NCBI GenBank assembly: GCA_050730755.1
Contig: JBOHNR010000013.1
Span: forward strand, 1-59,673
Reading direction: 5' to 3'
Origin: CAVPPA01 sp050730755
Lineage (GTDB): Bacteria; Patescibacteriota; Saccharimonadia; Saccharimonadales; UBA4665
DNA length: 59,673 bases
The position numbers and the translations under genes were made by a program. Below, one piece after another: positions 1-8,348 of the stretch. Under the pieces are notes generated by a model, which did not search any database, was not told the DNA's origin, and worked only from the letters and a program-made list of their open reading frames with translations. Within the stretch, counting starts at the first letter, position 1, and every line of letters starts with the position of its first letter.

Positions 1-289
1 CGGCACCACTGTTTAAGCCTTCGACTTTATCTCCAGTCGCTCCCCTTGCCGTCAACATCAGTATCGGTACGCCTGAGCCCTCACTTCTGACCTGTTTGCA
101 TAATTGCACGCCGTCAATTCTGCCCGGTAACATCCGATCGAGAATTACCAGGTCATAATCCGGGTCGAGGGCGTAAGATAGGCCGGTGTCGCCATCATAA
201 ACGGTATCGACAGCATAACCCTTTAGTTCCAAGCCACGTTTAATAGTCTTAGCTATTTTCACTTCGTCCTCGACGACTAAAATGCGCAT
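1..289 (-). CDS. Response regulator, receiver domain (3' end off the window)
   Basis: The minus strand from the ATG at 287-289 gives 96 codons of a CheY-like receiver and then leaves the window. The acidic pocket (VVEDE, residues 5-9), the phospho-acceptor Asp51 in VILD and the LTARG switch region are visible. The receiver is of the OmpR type (LTARGATGDKVEGL), so a winged-helix output domain is expected in the missing part, but that is inference. It would switch transcription after phosphotransfer from a sensor kinase; no kinase is adjacent inside the window. Confident for a receiver, moderate for OmpR family. Confidence 0.85.
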   Translation of the reverse strand, partial: MRILVVEDEVKIAKTIKRGLELKGYAVDTVYDGDTGLSYALDPDYDLVILDRMLPGRIDGVQLCKQVRSEGSGVPILMLTARGATGDKVEGLNSGA

Positions 290-388
290 CGTTATAAATT
301 ATATATTGTCTCTTGAGATTTAGCTGTAAGTTTGCCTGATTGCTCACGTCTAATAAAATGTGTACAATCATAAGCGATATAAGCTGAG

Positions 389-856
389 ATGATAGCCTTA
401 ATTAGAACTCCCAGATTTTTAAATCGTAAACAAGCTGGCGATACAATCGTCGAGGTTGTGATAGCTATTGCCGTGATTGCTACCGTTTTGGCGGGTGCTT
501 TCGCCGTTACCAGTGCCAGCCAAAGAGGTGTCCGTAACTCGGAAGAACATAGTGAAGCTTTGCAGCTTTTGCAAGGTCAAGTTGAACTGCTCAGAAGCGC
601 TGCCGCCCAAACTGGTTTTTTCTCGGCAATTAGCAGTCTATCAACGCCGTTTTGCTTAACCAGCTCGCCACTATCATTCGAATTGGCCACCAACGATTTA
701 TGTACCCAGGACACGCTTTATAATTTAGCCATCTCTAGTCCATCAGTTACGCCGGCAGTTGGCACAACTACTCTTTTTAATCTAACAGCAACCTGGAACG
801 CTTTGGAGGGTGGCCAGAACCAAGTTCAGCTTTCATATAAAGTCGAAGTCCTTTAA
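389..856 (+). CDS. Type IV prepilin-like protein (PilV/PilE type)
   Basis: A 155-aa protein with a short basic leader, a processing site at Gly17-Asp18 followed by TIVEV with Glu at mature position 5, and about 20 hydrophobic residues. This is the class III signal peptide of pilins and pseudopilins. GDT in place of GFT is, to my knowledge, common in Saccharibacteria. The rest is a Ser/Thr-rich globular domain with two cysteines (in PFCL and LCTQ) that could form a disulfide. No other pilus gene is in the window, so the assembly machinery must lie elsewhere. Role in surface attachment or DNA uptake is inferred. Confidence 0.75.
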   Translation: MIALIRTPRFLNRKQAGDTIVEVVIAIAVIATVLAGAFAVTSASQRGVRNSEEHSEALQLLQGQVELLRSAAAQTGFFSAISSLSTPFCLTSSPLSFELATNDLCTQDTLYNLAISSPSVTPAVGTTTLFNLTATWNALEGGQNQVQLSYKVEVL

Positions 857-1010
857 GCCTAGATTAGACAACCCGTAGGTGATTGAGATCGATTGGATTA
901 CTTTGTTCGACCATCAAGCACGGCTTAGTTTTGTTTGTAATAAAATTCACAGTACTTTGCGATGTCTGCAAGGCATACTAGCAATATAATCTACTAGGAG
1001 GGTAAACGTT

Positions 1011-1118
1011 ATGCCGAAGACGAAAATGGCAAGATTGATGGCCAAGTACGAAACAACGTATAATCGTCGGCTTAATAAATTTTTTGTCCGGCTAGAGAGG
1101 CAGCATCATAAGGTCTAA
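1011..1118 (+). CDS. Basic 35-aa microprotein upstream of the Crp/Fnr gene
   Basis: An ATG at 1011 sits 8 nt after a perfect Shine-Dalgarno AGGAGGG (996-1002), and the frame runs 35 codons to TAA at 1116-1118. The peptide starts MPKTKMARLMAKYETTYNRR and is rich in Arg and Lys, with Met and aromatic residues, and no signal peptide or membrane segment. It ends 5 nt before the start of the Crp/Fnr gene, so the two are probably cotranscribed. It could be a real small protein or a leader peptide controlling the downstream gene. The quality of the ribosome binding site is the main support; I know no family for it. Confidence 0.5.
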   Translation: MPKTKMARLMAKYETTYNRRLNKFFVRLERQHHKV

Positions 1119-1123
1119 CAAAT

Positions 1124-1855
1124 ATGCCTGAAGGTTATGCTGATACCAAAAATTTAAGGTACACTAAAGTAACTATGGCTGAGCCAGCTTTGGAGAACTT
1201 TCACGATTTCCTGATGGGCTATATCTCTAAGAGTTACAAAAAAGGTGAAATCGTCATCTTCCAAGGCGAGGCTCCCCGCTCTTCTTATGTCATTAAAAAC
1301 GGCGTTATTAAAATTTATAACCTGAATTCAAATGGCGACGAGAAACCCGTCGGGTTCCATACCGAAGATGATATTTTTCCTGCTCCCTGGGTTTTCTATA
1401 AAGCGCCAAGCGCGCTTTATTATTATGAAGCCCTGACTGATGTCGATCTCTACCATATGCCCCGTGATGATTATTTAAAATTCCTTAAAGGCAACCCGGA
1501 AGAAATGTTTACCAGACTTGAGCATTCAGTGACTGACTATCTCGGTAGCATGATGCGCCTTAACGCTCTGCAACACTCTAGAGCTAGTAATAAGCTAATC
1601 TATACACTGCATTACCTGGCGCTCAGCCAAGGCCGGACAATATCACCTGAAGAAGTCGAGATCACTCTTAATCTAACTCATCAGGATTTTGCTAACCTGA
1701 CCGGCCTGACTCGTGAAACAGCGGCGACAGAGCTCAACAAACTGAAATACCTTGGTGTCATTACTTATGGCAAGCACTCGCTTTATCGCGTTAAGACCAG
1801 GCTGCTAAACCGAGCTTTAAACGATCAATCAGTTGCCGAAGTCAAGCTTATTTAA
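1124..1855 (+). CDS. Crp/Fnr-family transcriptional regulator
   Basis: A 243-aa protein. Residues about 25-140 form a cyclic-nucleotide-binding-type beta barrel (KGEIVIFQGE, YVIKNGVIKIY), followed by the long dimer helix and a C-terminal winged helix with LTHQDFANLTGLTRET, the recognition helix typical of Crp/Fnr. No Fnr-type cysteine cluster is present, and the cAMP-contact signature is not obvious, so the ligand is unknown. An alternative start is Met18 at 1175, which has a TACACT-like hexamer upstream; the longer start is kept because it directly follows the microprotein gene. The 3' end overlaps the convergent response regulator gene by 8 nt. Confidence 0.82.
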   Translation: MPEGYADTKNLRYTKVTMAEPALENFHDFLMGYISKSYKKGEIVIFQGEAPRSSYVIKNGVIKIYNLNSNGDEKPVGFHTEDDIFPAPWVFYKAPSALYYYEALTDVDLYHMPRDDYLKFLKGNPEEMFTRLEHSVTDYLGSMMRLNALQHSRASNKLIYTLHYLALSQGRTISPEEVEITLNLTHQDFANLTGLTRETAATELNKLKYLGVITYGKHSLYRVKTRLLNRALNDQSVAEVKLI

Positions 1856-2231
1856 CTGCTTTAGTACGCCTGCTTAAGACGTCATCGACGATCTTTGTCA
1901 GGTTTTGGGGAGCTGTCCATGATTTTATAATGCAGCGTGTCGCCCCAAGGTTGTAGGCCTCAGTTACCTCGGGTGAATTTTCCATATTGGTAAAAATTAA
2001 AACTTTAACGCCGCTATGTAAATCTAAGTCATATGTCTGTAAGAACTCCAGACCGCCCATAACCGGCATTAATAAATCAAGCAGTATCAGCTCCGGCTCG
2101 AATTTGGCAGCCAGCGAAAGAGCAATTTTGCCGTTGAGGGCCGATTCGACAGTGTGTCCCGCTTTCTTGAGAATTACTTTATAGGCGGCGTTTAAATCCT
2201 TGTCGTCCTCAACTATCAATATTTTAGACAT
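1848..2231 (-). CDS. Single-domain response regulator (CheY-like)
   Basis: A 127-aa stand-alone receiver: acidic pair Asp9/Asp10, phospho-acceptor Asp52 in LLDLLMP, switch Thr81 and conserved Lys103. It has no output domain, so it should act by protein contact, as CheY or Spo0F do. It lies 106 nt downstream of a histidine kinase gene on the same strand and has its own ribosome binding site (GGAGGGAG upstream of the ATG). The likely phosphodonor is that kinase, by proximity only. Confidence 0.88.
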   Translation of the reverse strand: MSKILIVEDDKDLNAAYKVILKKAGHTVESALNGKIALSLAAKFEPELILLDLLMPVMGGLEFLQTYDLDLHSGVKVLIFTNMENSPEVTEAYNLGATRCIIKSWTAPQNLTKIVDDVLSRRTKAVK

Positions 2232-2337
2232 TTGTTTTCTTAGTTTCTCCCTCCTAAGTAAATCAGAAATCGCCTCACGAGCTTACTATCACGCCCTCTG
2301 CCTCGACTGCATATGAAATATCTTACAGTCAATCAAT

Positions 2338-3474
2338 CTAAGATGGCTTTTTTTTAGTATTTTTTGGCAAATAAACATAAAACGTACTGCCAGTATGCTC
2401 TGTACTTTTAAATGAAACTTTACCATTGAGAAGTGTTACCAAGCCTTTAACAACGTAAAGGCCGAGCCCTGTGCCAGTAGCCTCTCGTTGGACGACATTA
2501 TTAGCTCTAAAGAATTTACTGAAAATTTTATCTTGAGCTTGCGACGGTATACCCAAGCCTTTATCTTGAACTGTAAAAAGTACCTGGTCGCGTCGATTGC
2601 GGATAGTGACTGAGACGTCCCTTTTATTTGGGGAATATTTGATGGCATTACTAATCAGGTTAGACAAGATTTCTCGAACAATCAAGCCGTCAGTTTTAAT
2701 AACAACCGGTTGTTCCGGCGCATGAAAAGTAAGATTAATTGACTTTTGTTTGGCTGGTATCTCAGTTTGTTTGATGACCTCAGAGGCTAAAGTTTTGAGG
2801 TCGTTACTTTTGCGGCTGACTTTCATACTGCCACTTTCAATCCGGGCAATGTTCAGTAAGGTACTGATTAATTCATTCATATTGTTGGTAGCGTTGGTAA
2901 TAGTTTTAAGGGCTTGGGCTTGTTCTTTGGTAACTTTGCCCATGTAACCCTCACTGAGCATATGCGAGTATGTTTTAACTGTCGAAAGTGGTGTCCGGAG
3001 CTGATGAGAAGCCAGGGAGATAAATTCACTTTTCATTTTATCAACTTCGTTTTCAAACGTAATATCTCTAAAAACTTCGATCGCGCCAACGGGCCGCCCG
3101 GCAAGCATAATCGGCGAAACCGTCGTACTGACTGGAATAATTAGACCCCTTTTGTTACGGTATAGCAACTTCTCGGTTATGGGCTTACCAGTCAGGAACA
3201 TCTTGAAAATAGGTCGTTCCATCAGAGGTAGCGCCGTATTATCCAGTCTAACCGGGCTTAGGATATGGGGGAACCATTGACCTATAGCCTCTTCCGGTTT
3301 CAAACCGAGAATTTTCAGAGCCGCTGGGTTAATTCGAGTAATATGACCGTAGGCATCAGTCGCCATAGCACCGTCACCGATACTTTTAAAAATTGCTTCA
3401 GATTCAGCCTCCTTTTCGATCCAGTCTATTTCAACCGCTGAAGGCTTAGCCTCATAAGAATCAAGGCGTTTCAT
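2338..3474 (-). CDS. PAS-domain sensor histidine kinase
   Basis: A 378-aa soluble kinase. A PAS domain spans about residues 22-140 (ATDAYGHITRINPAA), then HisKA with phospho-acceptor His157 in ASHQLRTPL, and HATPase_c with N box NLISNAIKY (272-280), G1 DKGLGI (304-309) and G2 GTGLGL (334-339). All catalytic motifs are intact. There is no membrane segment, so sensing is cytosolic or through the membrane protein two genes upstream. The start codon overlaps the stop of the 94-aa gene by 4 nt (ATGA), showing translational coupling. The downstream CheY-like protein is the likely partner. Confidence 0.92.
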   Translation of the reverse strand: MKRLDSYEAKPSAVEIDWIEKEAESEAIFKSIGDGAMATDAYGHITRINPAALKILGLKPEEAIGQWFPHILSPVRLDNTALPLMERPIFKMFLTGKPITEKLLYRNKRGLIIPVSTTVSPIMLAGRPVGAIEVFRDITFENEVDKMKSEFISLASHQLRTPLSTVKTYSHMLSEGYMGKVTKEQAQALKTITNATNNMNELISTLLNIARIESGSMKVSRKSNDLKTLASEVIKQTEIPAKQKSINLTFHAPEQPVVIKTDGLIVREILSNLISNAIKYSPNKRDVSVTIRNRRDQVLFTVQDKGLGIPSQAQDKIFSKFFRANNVVQREATGTGLGLYVVKGLVTLLNGKVSFKSTEHTGSTFYVYLPKNTKKKPS

Positions 3475-3755
3475 ACTGTCTCTTGGCTACCACGTTTGGA
3501 GTGGTTGTTATTAACGCGGGTTAATACATCTAGTTGTTCTGTATACTCCTCAACAATCTCGCTGTCCTCTGTTAGGAGTGATATGGCAACTCTTATCCAA
3601 TCAATTAAGCCAGACAGGTCTTTTTTGGATATTTCCCTAGGAGCTTTATGCAAATGATTACGAACCTGACGAGCTATAAAGCGCTCGGCCGCCGGGCCTA
3701 AGTAGACATGAGTCACCCGAATTACTTGATCATAAAGAACAGGTTCCTCGTCCAC
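3471..3755 (-). CDS. Small conserved-looking protein coupled to the histidine kinase
   Basis: A 94-aa soluble, mostly helical protein. The N-terminal half carries THVYLGPAAERFIARQVRNH and the middle ISKKDLSGLIDWIRVAI, followed by an acidic helix. The YLGPAAERF stretch loosely recalls YIGP-type C-terminal domains seen in some cyanobacterial regulators; this is a memory-based hint and not an assignment. It starts 5 nt after the membrane-protein gene and overlaps the kinase start (ATGA), so the three are one operon. It may link the membrane protein to the kinase. I do not recognise a defined family. Confidence 0.6.
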   Translation of the reverse strand: MDEEPVLYDQVIRVTHVYLGPAAERFIARQVRNHLHKAPREISKKDLSGLIDWIRVAISLLTEDSEIVEEYTEQLDVLTRVNNNHSKRGSQETV

Positions 3756-3760
3756 GTTAC

Positions 3761-4663
3761 TTAAACCTCTTCGATTTTCTGGAGATGTCTTGCTCCGAGG
3801 GCGATTAAACTATATCCGACAGCTTGAACGACCAAAAGAAGATAAAATACGATCAAAACTGCCGTAAATGAGTCTTTTGAGGTAGCAAAGAAAGCACCGG
3901 CAAGATACTGAAGACAAACGGATCCTAATATAGTGATTGTTATGCCACTGGCAAACTGGACAAGAGCTCGCTTATAGATAATCCCCTGTATTTTTTGGGA
4001 GTAAATCCAAAGCTCGTATGTACCGAGAAGGCCAACAAACCATGCATACAAATAAGGTACAACGATGGTTAATATTAATAGCCAAAGCGTTAAATGATAC
4101 GAGTTACCTTTTTGCAGACTATTTTGAATAGCAAAATGTGCAAATAAAACACCAATAATCACGAAAATTAAGACCATTATCCGAGTGGCAGTCTGGCTGG
4201 GACGGTTTTTAATAATTCTGGTTAACATACCAGCACCACCACCGATAAGTGTGAAGCCGATCACTGGGACTAATAAGGCGACATAATTACTAATAATATC
4301 CTGGCTGGTCAAAAAACCGGGAAAATGAACAGTTATAGCAGCTAATATAATCGATAAAATAGTTGGGATGGCTAGACCCCAAGCTAAAACTCCGATCCCA
4401 TATGCTATTTTCTTAAAAGCGCTACCTTCACGCACAGTGCTGATTGATTTGGCGTATCTTCGGAGCTGTGCGTAAGAATAAAAGGCTGAAAACCAAATAA
4501 CGGCAAAGGGAACGATTAAAGTCAAGACAGCTAAGTGATATTCATTCGTAGAAATATTAAGAGCCCTAAGCAATGAGGGGTACGGCGGAAGGGTGAATGC
4601 CAATATTATGCCAATTACAAGTAACCCAACGAACCATTTAAATACTGAAGATCTCCTGAACAT
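3761..4663 (-). CDS. Polytopic membrane protein heading the kinase operon
   Basis: A 300-aa integral membrane protein with about eight hydrophobic segments, separated by short loops, and a basic N terminus. The start is placed at the ATG 4661-4663 because it has AGGAG 7 nt upstream and because the -10 box (4691-4696) overlaps the farther ATG at 4697-4699, which would therefore not be in the mRNA. There is no catalytic motif that I recognise. Being first in an operon with a cytosolic kinase, it may be a membrane sensor or transporter-like module feeding that kinase. Function unknown. Confidence 0.65.
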   Translation of the reverse strand: MFRRSSVFKWFVGLLVIGIILAFTLPPYPSLLRALNISTNEYHLAVLTLIVPFAVIWFSAFYSYAQLRRYAKSISTVREGSAFKKIAYGIGVLAWGLAIPTILSIILAAITVHFPGFLTSQDIISNYVALLVPVIGFTLIGGGAGMLTRIIKNRPSQTATRIMVLIFVIIGVLFAHFAIQNSLQKGNSYHLTLWLLILTIVVPYLYAWFVGLLGTYELWIYSQKIQGIIYKRALVQFASGITITILGSVCLQYLAGAFFATSKDSFTAVLIVFYLLLVVQAVGYSLIALGARHLQKIEEV

Positions 4664-4690
4664 CAATCTTCTCCTTCTGGATATTGGCGC

Positions 4691-4696
4691 ATTATA
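4691..4696 (-). promoter_or_regulatory. -10 box of the membrane protein / kinase operon
   Basis: A perfect TATAAT on the minus strand (ATTATA on plus). A start site about 7 nt downstream gives a leader of about 20 nt that carries AGGAG before the ATG at 4663. No good -35 is seen. This placement decides the start codon of the membrane-protein gene. Confidence 0.55.
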
Positions 4697-4743
4697 CAAT
4701 ATTTTTTTAGAAAGCTCTGTAAACTATAATCACGCCTTAACTA

Positions 4744-4774
4744 TTGCCGATCTAACTTGTCAATGAGTTATAAT
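4744..4774 (+). promoter_or_regulatory. Promoter for a leaderless PIG-L mRNA
   Basis: TTGCCG (4744-4749), a 19-nt spacer and a perfect TATAAT (4769-4774). Transcription would begin at about 4781-4782, exactly at the ATG at 4782, leaving no room for a ribosome binding site. A leaderless mRNA is inferred. Confidence 0.55.
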
Positions 4775-4781
4775 ACAAAAA

Positions 4782-5504
4782 ATGCCTGAAACAGATTTCT
4801 CACCCAAGGTCGTACTAGCTATTGCCGCCCATCCTGACGATGTCGATTTTGGTTTTTCTGGCTCAATTGCTAAATGGGCTAAATCTGGCTCAAAAGTTTA
4901 TTATCTTCTGATCACCGACGGCAGTAAAGGTACAGAGGACAGGACTATTACAGCCGCAACATTAATCAAAAAACGTGAAGCTGAACAGAGAGTAGCGGCT
5001 AAATTACTCGGTGCCCGCGATGTCTTCTTTTTAGGCTATCCTGATAGCGAGCTGGAGATGTCTTTGGCTTTAAAAAAAGAAGTAACGCGCTATATTAGGA
5101 AACTCAAACCGGATACCGTACTTGGTATGGATCCATCAATGATTTACTCGACATCGCGAGGTTCCGGCTTTATTAATCATTCGGATCATCGGGTAGCTGG
5201 TCAGGTGATGCTCGATGCGGTTTTCCCGCTTGCCCGCGATCACCTGACATTCCCTGACTTATTAGCTGAAGGCCTAGAACCTCATAAAGTTTCGACCGTT
5301 CTAATGGTCAATTTTGAAAAAAATGATTTTGCCGTTGATATAAGCGATACGATCGACAAAAAATTAGAAGCGCTCGCCCTGCATACCAGCCAGATGCCTG
5401 ACATAGATGCAGTTAAAGACCGAATTCGTAGCTGGTCGAAAATAGCCGGCAAAAAATACGGATACGACTATGCGGAGGCGTTTGTCCGGCTTGATTTGTC
5501 TTAG
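4782..5504 (+). CDS. PIG-L family N-acetylglucosaminyl deacetylase
   Basis: A 240-aa LmbE/PIG-L protein. The signature AAHPDDVDFGFSGS near residue 16 supplies the zinc His-Asp-Asp, and NHSDHR near residue 135 gives further metal histidines. This family removes acetyl groups from GlcNAc-linked substrates, including the MshB and Mca enzymes of mycothiol metabolism and BshB of bacillithiol. The substrate cannot be read from the sequence. A mycothiol-type reductase homologue lies at 18.9 kb, so a thiol-related role is possible but unproven. It is a single gene with its own leaderless promoter. Confidence 0.85.
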   Translation: MPETDFSPKVVLAIAAHPDDVDFGFSGSIAKWAKSGSKVYYLLITDGSKGTEDRTITAATLIKKREAEQRVAAKLLGARDVFFLGYPDSELEMSLALKKEVTRYIRKLKPDTVLGMDPSMIYSTSRGSGFINHSDHRVAGQVMLDAVFPLARDHLTFPDLLAEGLEPHKVSTVLMVNFEKNDFAVDISDTIDKKLEALALHTSQMPDIDAVKDRIRSWSKIAGKKYGYDYAEAFVRLDLS

Positions 5505-5603
5505 TAACTTCATAGTAAGTAGATATTTGAAGAACTTTCTATGTTAGGATAAAATCATAGCCGCCACTTACTACAGATAAAACCATATATCACTTTTTAA
5601 TAT

Positions 5604-5678
5604 TGGGGCGTGGCCAAGTGGTAAGGCACTGGGTTTTGGTCCCAGGATTCGGGGGTTCGAGTCCCTCCGCCCCAGCCA
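5604..5678 (+). tRNA. tRNA-Gln (anticodon TTG)
   Basis: A 75-nt cloverleaf. The acceptor TGGGGCG pairs with CGCCCCA, the anticodon stem CTGGG/CCCAG encloses loop TTTTGGT with TTG at positions 34-36, and the T arm contains GGTTCGAGTCC. Discriminator G and CCA (5676-5678) are encoded. It reads CAA, and CAG by wobble. Confidence 0.95.
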
Positions 5679-5701
5679 AGCTAAAAATTCGAACTTTTTG
5701 C

Positions 5702-5707
5702 TAAGAT
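5702..5707 (+). promoter_or_regulatory. -10-like box of the reductase gene
   Basis: TAAGAT ends 6 nt before the ATG at 5714, which again implies a leaderless transcript. It lies 23 nt after the tRNA-Gln CCA end, so readthrough from the tRNA is an alternative. Confidence 0.35.
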
Positions 5708-5713
5708 AACTAT

Positions 5714-6265
5714 ATGCGAAAAGTGTTTTTATTCATGATGATCACTCTTGACGGCTTCTTTGAGGGCGAGAATCACGATATCTCATGGCATAACGTTGAT
5801 GCAGAATTCAATACGTTTGCGAATGAACAGCTTGACGAAACAGACACGCTTATTTTTGGCCGCAGGACGTATGAGCTCATGGCTGGTTTCTGGCCGTCCC
5901 GGGGAGCATTAGAAGCGGCACCAGACACGGCTAAACGTATGAATTCGCTGAAGAAAATCGTCTTTTCCCGTCAATCATTTACGCCAGCTTGGCAATCTAC
6001 AACAGCTTATACTGATATTCAGAAGCTTAACGACATCAAACAGCAGTCTGGCAAATCTATAGCCGTCCTAGGCAGTTCGGATCTATGCGTCTCGTTGCTA
6101 AAAGCAAGCTTGCTGGATGAGATACGAGTCATGGTTAATCCGGTAGTTATAGGCAAAGGCACCCCTTTGCTAGCCGGTATTGATACATGCCATAAGTTCC
6201 TCCTAACGGATTCTCGCACGTTCGCCAACGGCAACATTTTAATCCGATACAAAGCCAACAGCTGA
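5714..6265 (+). CDS. Dihydrofolate reductase-like protein (RibD C-terminal domain)
   Basis: A 183-aa single-domain protein: RKVFLFMMITLDGFFEG at the start, TLIFGRRTYELMAGFWP near residues 45-60 and a GKGTPLL stretch near the C terminus. These are typical of the YyaP/YwjB branch of the RibD-C/DHFR superfamily, which binds NADPH. Whether it reduces folate, a pyrimidine or something else is not known for this branch. It has a stand-alone position after tRNA-Gln, ends with TGA, and is complete in length. Confidence 0.85.
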   Translation: MRKVFLFMMITLDGFFEGENHDISWHNVDAEFNTFANEQLDETDTLIFGRRTYELMAGFWPSRGALEAAPDTAKRMNSLKKIVFSRQSFTPAWQSTTAYTDIQKLNDIKQQSGKSIAVLGSSDLCVSLLKASLLDEIRVMVNPVVIGKGTPLLAGIDTCHKFLLTDSRTFANGNILIRYKANS

Positions 6266-6451
6266 ATTGGATCAAGGTCGGCTTTCTCAGCCTTGAAGTT
6301 GTTTGTGCCAATAGAGTCTTTACCTTATCCATTGACGGAAGGTCAGCAGTTAGAGGCAAAGCTCGAAAATATGACCATAGTCCCAGCCAGACATTTCCTA
6401 TCTTATAGACTCATAGTCAAAAAAACTCTATCTCAGTTCGGAATTTTGTAC

Positions 6452-6823
6452 TTATTCCTGTTTAAATAGCTGCTCTATTCCCTCAGGATCATCACAACCG
6501 ATAAGTAACTCGCTATATTTTGCATTTACTAAAGTTATTCGTACCCCACGTTTTTGATTGTGATGTACCGCTATAAAAGCCGGTTTCTCGCTCAGTCCAC
6601 CATTAAGAAATACACCTACTGCAGATTCACCTGGCAGATACATACCATACAACTTGAAACGGCTAGGTTGAAGGCCATGCACCTCTTTAATGGGTTTTTC
6701 TACGACTTCTACTTTACTGACCGATTGCAAAGGAAGATCGAAACCTCCTCGTACTGTTTCGACTTTTTCTATATCTGAAAGTTTTACTACTAATCTATCG
6801 TCTTGTTTAGTTATTGTTGCCAT
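6452..6823 (-). CDS. Hypothetical 123-aa protein, possible PH-like fold
   Basis: A soluble beta-rich protein. The C-terminal part (AVHHNQKRGVRITLVNAKY then DDPEGIEQLFKQ) resembles the end of bacterial PH-like domains, where strands lead into a final helix. There is no signal peptide or membrane segment. It stands alone between the reductase and a membrane protein. Family assignment is tentative. Confidence 0.55.
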   Translation of the reverse strand: MATITKQDDRLVVKLSDIEKVETVRGGFDLPLQSVSKVEVVEKPIKEVHGLQPSRFKLYGMYLPGESAVGVFLNGGLSEKPAFIAVHHNQKRGVRITLVNAKYSELLIGCDDPEGIEQLFKQE

Positions 6824-7002
6824 ATGTATACACCTTTATTTAAATTATAAGCTAAGTTGTAGTTAAACTTAATAAATTAGTCCTAAGCCCGTTAACCAAG
6901 CCTAATCAGATGCAATACAACCGCGGTAGATTAACAAGTATCATAATGGTTGATTAACTTTGTAAAATTAGATCACCTCTGTTTTTAGATCAGATTCTCG
7001 TT

Positions 7003-8064
7003 TCAACTAGGATCTGGCTTTCCAACCAGAGCGCTCTGTATTTTGTAACCCAGCCCTGATAGTTTCTCATCTAGGTCGCTAACGCAAAGAATTGTCAGGC
7101 CCAAAAACACAAACAATGGCCCGCTATTAGGATCGGTTTCAAGTCCAGTGAAGTAACCACCCATCCTTTGACCTATTACCCAAAAGACTAGTGAAAAAAT
7201 TATTCCTAAGCTTATAGCAAGCTTGCGAGTTATACCTCTTTTTAGTACACCAAAACCTATACATATGTCTATTACAGCAAGTAGAAGAATAAATAAATTG
7301 CCTGAATTAGATTGAGTCGAAGTCTGTGTCTGTGTAGGCATTTGAGCCATTTGCCCAGCTGTCATATGCATACTTGCAGCCGTTTGAGTATTCTTGCTCA
7401 TAGCTGTTTTACCAAAGCCTTGAATGGTGTTGGCGACACGAGTATCAAGTGACGATAACCAGCCAGGAGCATCTGATGCGTTCGCTGCTATCATCGAGCT
7501 CATGTCTGATGTCGAGTCCTGTCCCGGCAAGAGCTGATAGACTCCGCCCCCAACCCACAAGACAAGCCAGACAAATACTAACCAATAAGCGATCCGTGGT
7601 CTATCGCGGGGTTCTTTAGCTTTATCCTTTAAGGGCATCACAGCCAGGGCTAAAATGACATAGATAATTACTGCACCGGGTGCTCCCATTAGCAGCAAAG
7701 TATGAGCACTGAAGATACCGCCATAACCCTCTCCAAAGACCCAAACTATAAACCCCCATAAAACGGATAGAAGTAATCCTGGTAGAACTGTGCGTTTCCA
7801 TAATATAAGGACGCCGATACCTAGCTGGGTAGCCGCGAAGAGTGAATTAAAAATCGCCGTGTGCATTAAAAACAGGTGGATACCGAAAGTCATTGGGCCA
7901 GTTACAAATTGTGGTTGACCCTGTGCAGCGAGTGCAATTACTCGGCTTGCAAAGCTACTTGTAAACATTTGATTTTGTAGCTGGAGAGCGCCATCTAACA
8001 ACCACAAAAGACCAAGTACAATTTGGACTTTTCTTTGCGCGGTAACTTTAGGCTTGGCTTTCAT
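7003..8064 (-). CDS. DoxX-like multi-pass membrane protein
   Basis: A 353-aa protein with about eight hydrophobic segments in two halves. The first half (VLGLLWLLDGALQLQNQMF) resembles DoxX/DUF4149-type small membrane proteins. A long polar loop at about residues 185-245 is rich in Met, Gln, Thr and Ser (for example MHMTAGQMAQMPTQTQT) and could bind copper or another soft metal, but this is inference. It is transcribed alone. A TATAAT-like box lies about 35 nt upstream of the start on the minus strand. Confidence 0.6.
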   Translation of the reverse strand: MKAKPKVTAQRKVQIVLGLLWLLDGALQLQNQMFTSSFASRVIALAAQGQPQFVTGPMTFGIHLFLMHTAIFNSLFAATQLGIGVLILWKRTVLPGLLLSVLWGFIVWVFGEGYGGIFSAHTLLLMGAPGAVIIYVILALAVMPLKDKAKEPRDRPRIAYWLVFVWLVLWVGGGVYQLLPGQDSTSDMSSMIAANASDAPGWLSSLDTRVANTIQGFGKTAMSKNTQTAASMHMTAGQMAQMPTQTQTSTQSNSGNLFILLLAVIDICIGFGVLKRGITRKLAISLGIIFSLVFWVIGQRMGGYFTGLETDPNSGPLFVFLGLTILCVSDLDEKLSGLGYKIQSALVGKPDPS

Positions 8065-8348
8065 TAATATAAATATTTAATGCATGTGGCTAATCCCATT
8101 ATAAGCTTTGTCAAAAAGGCTAGAGCGGTTAGATTTACTCAAATATAAAAACACTCGCAGATATATTTCTGACAGGCGCAGAATTCAAGCCAGTTGTGAC
8201 GGCGTCCTTGAGTCAGATAGTAATATCTTATGACTGGTTCGGATAACATTTCTCAGACAAATTAAATAGCCTTAAAAGTAATAAAATTCTTATTTGTTAA
8301 GGGAAGTACCATTTGGCTGTTTTTAGGCCATATCACCAGCAGCGTACA
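8065..8348. other. Non-coding gap of 284 bp
   Basis: AT-rich spacer between the DoxX-like gene and the ATPase gene, both on the minus strand. I see no open frame with codon-like composition, no tRNA and no strong hairpin with a T run. It probably holds the promoter of the DoxX-like gene (TATAAT about 35 nt before its start). Confidence 0.4.
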
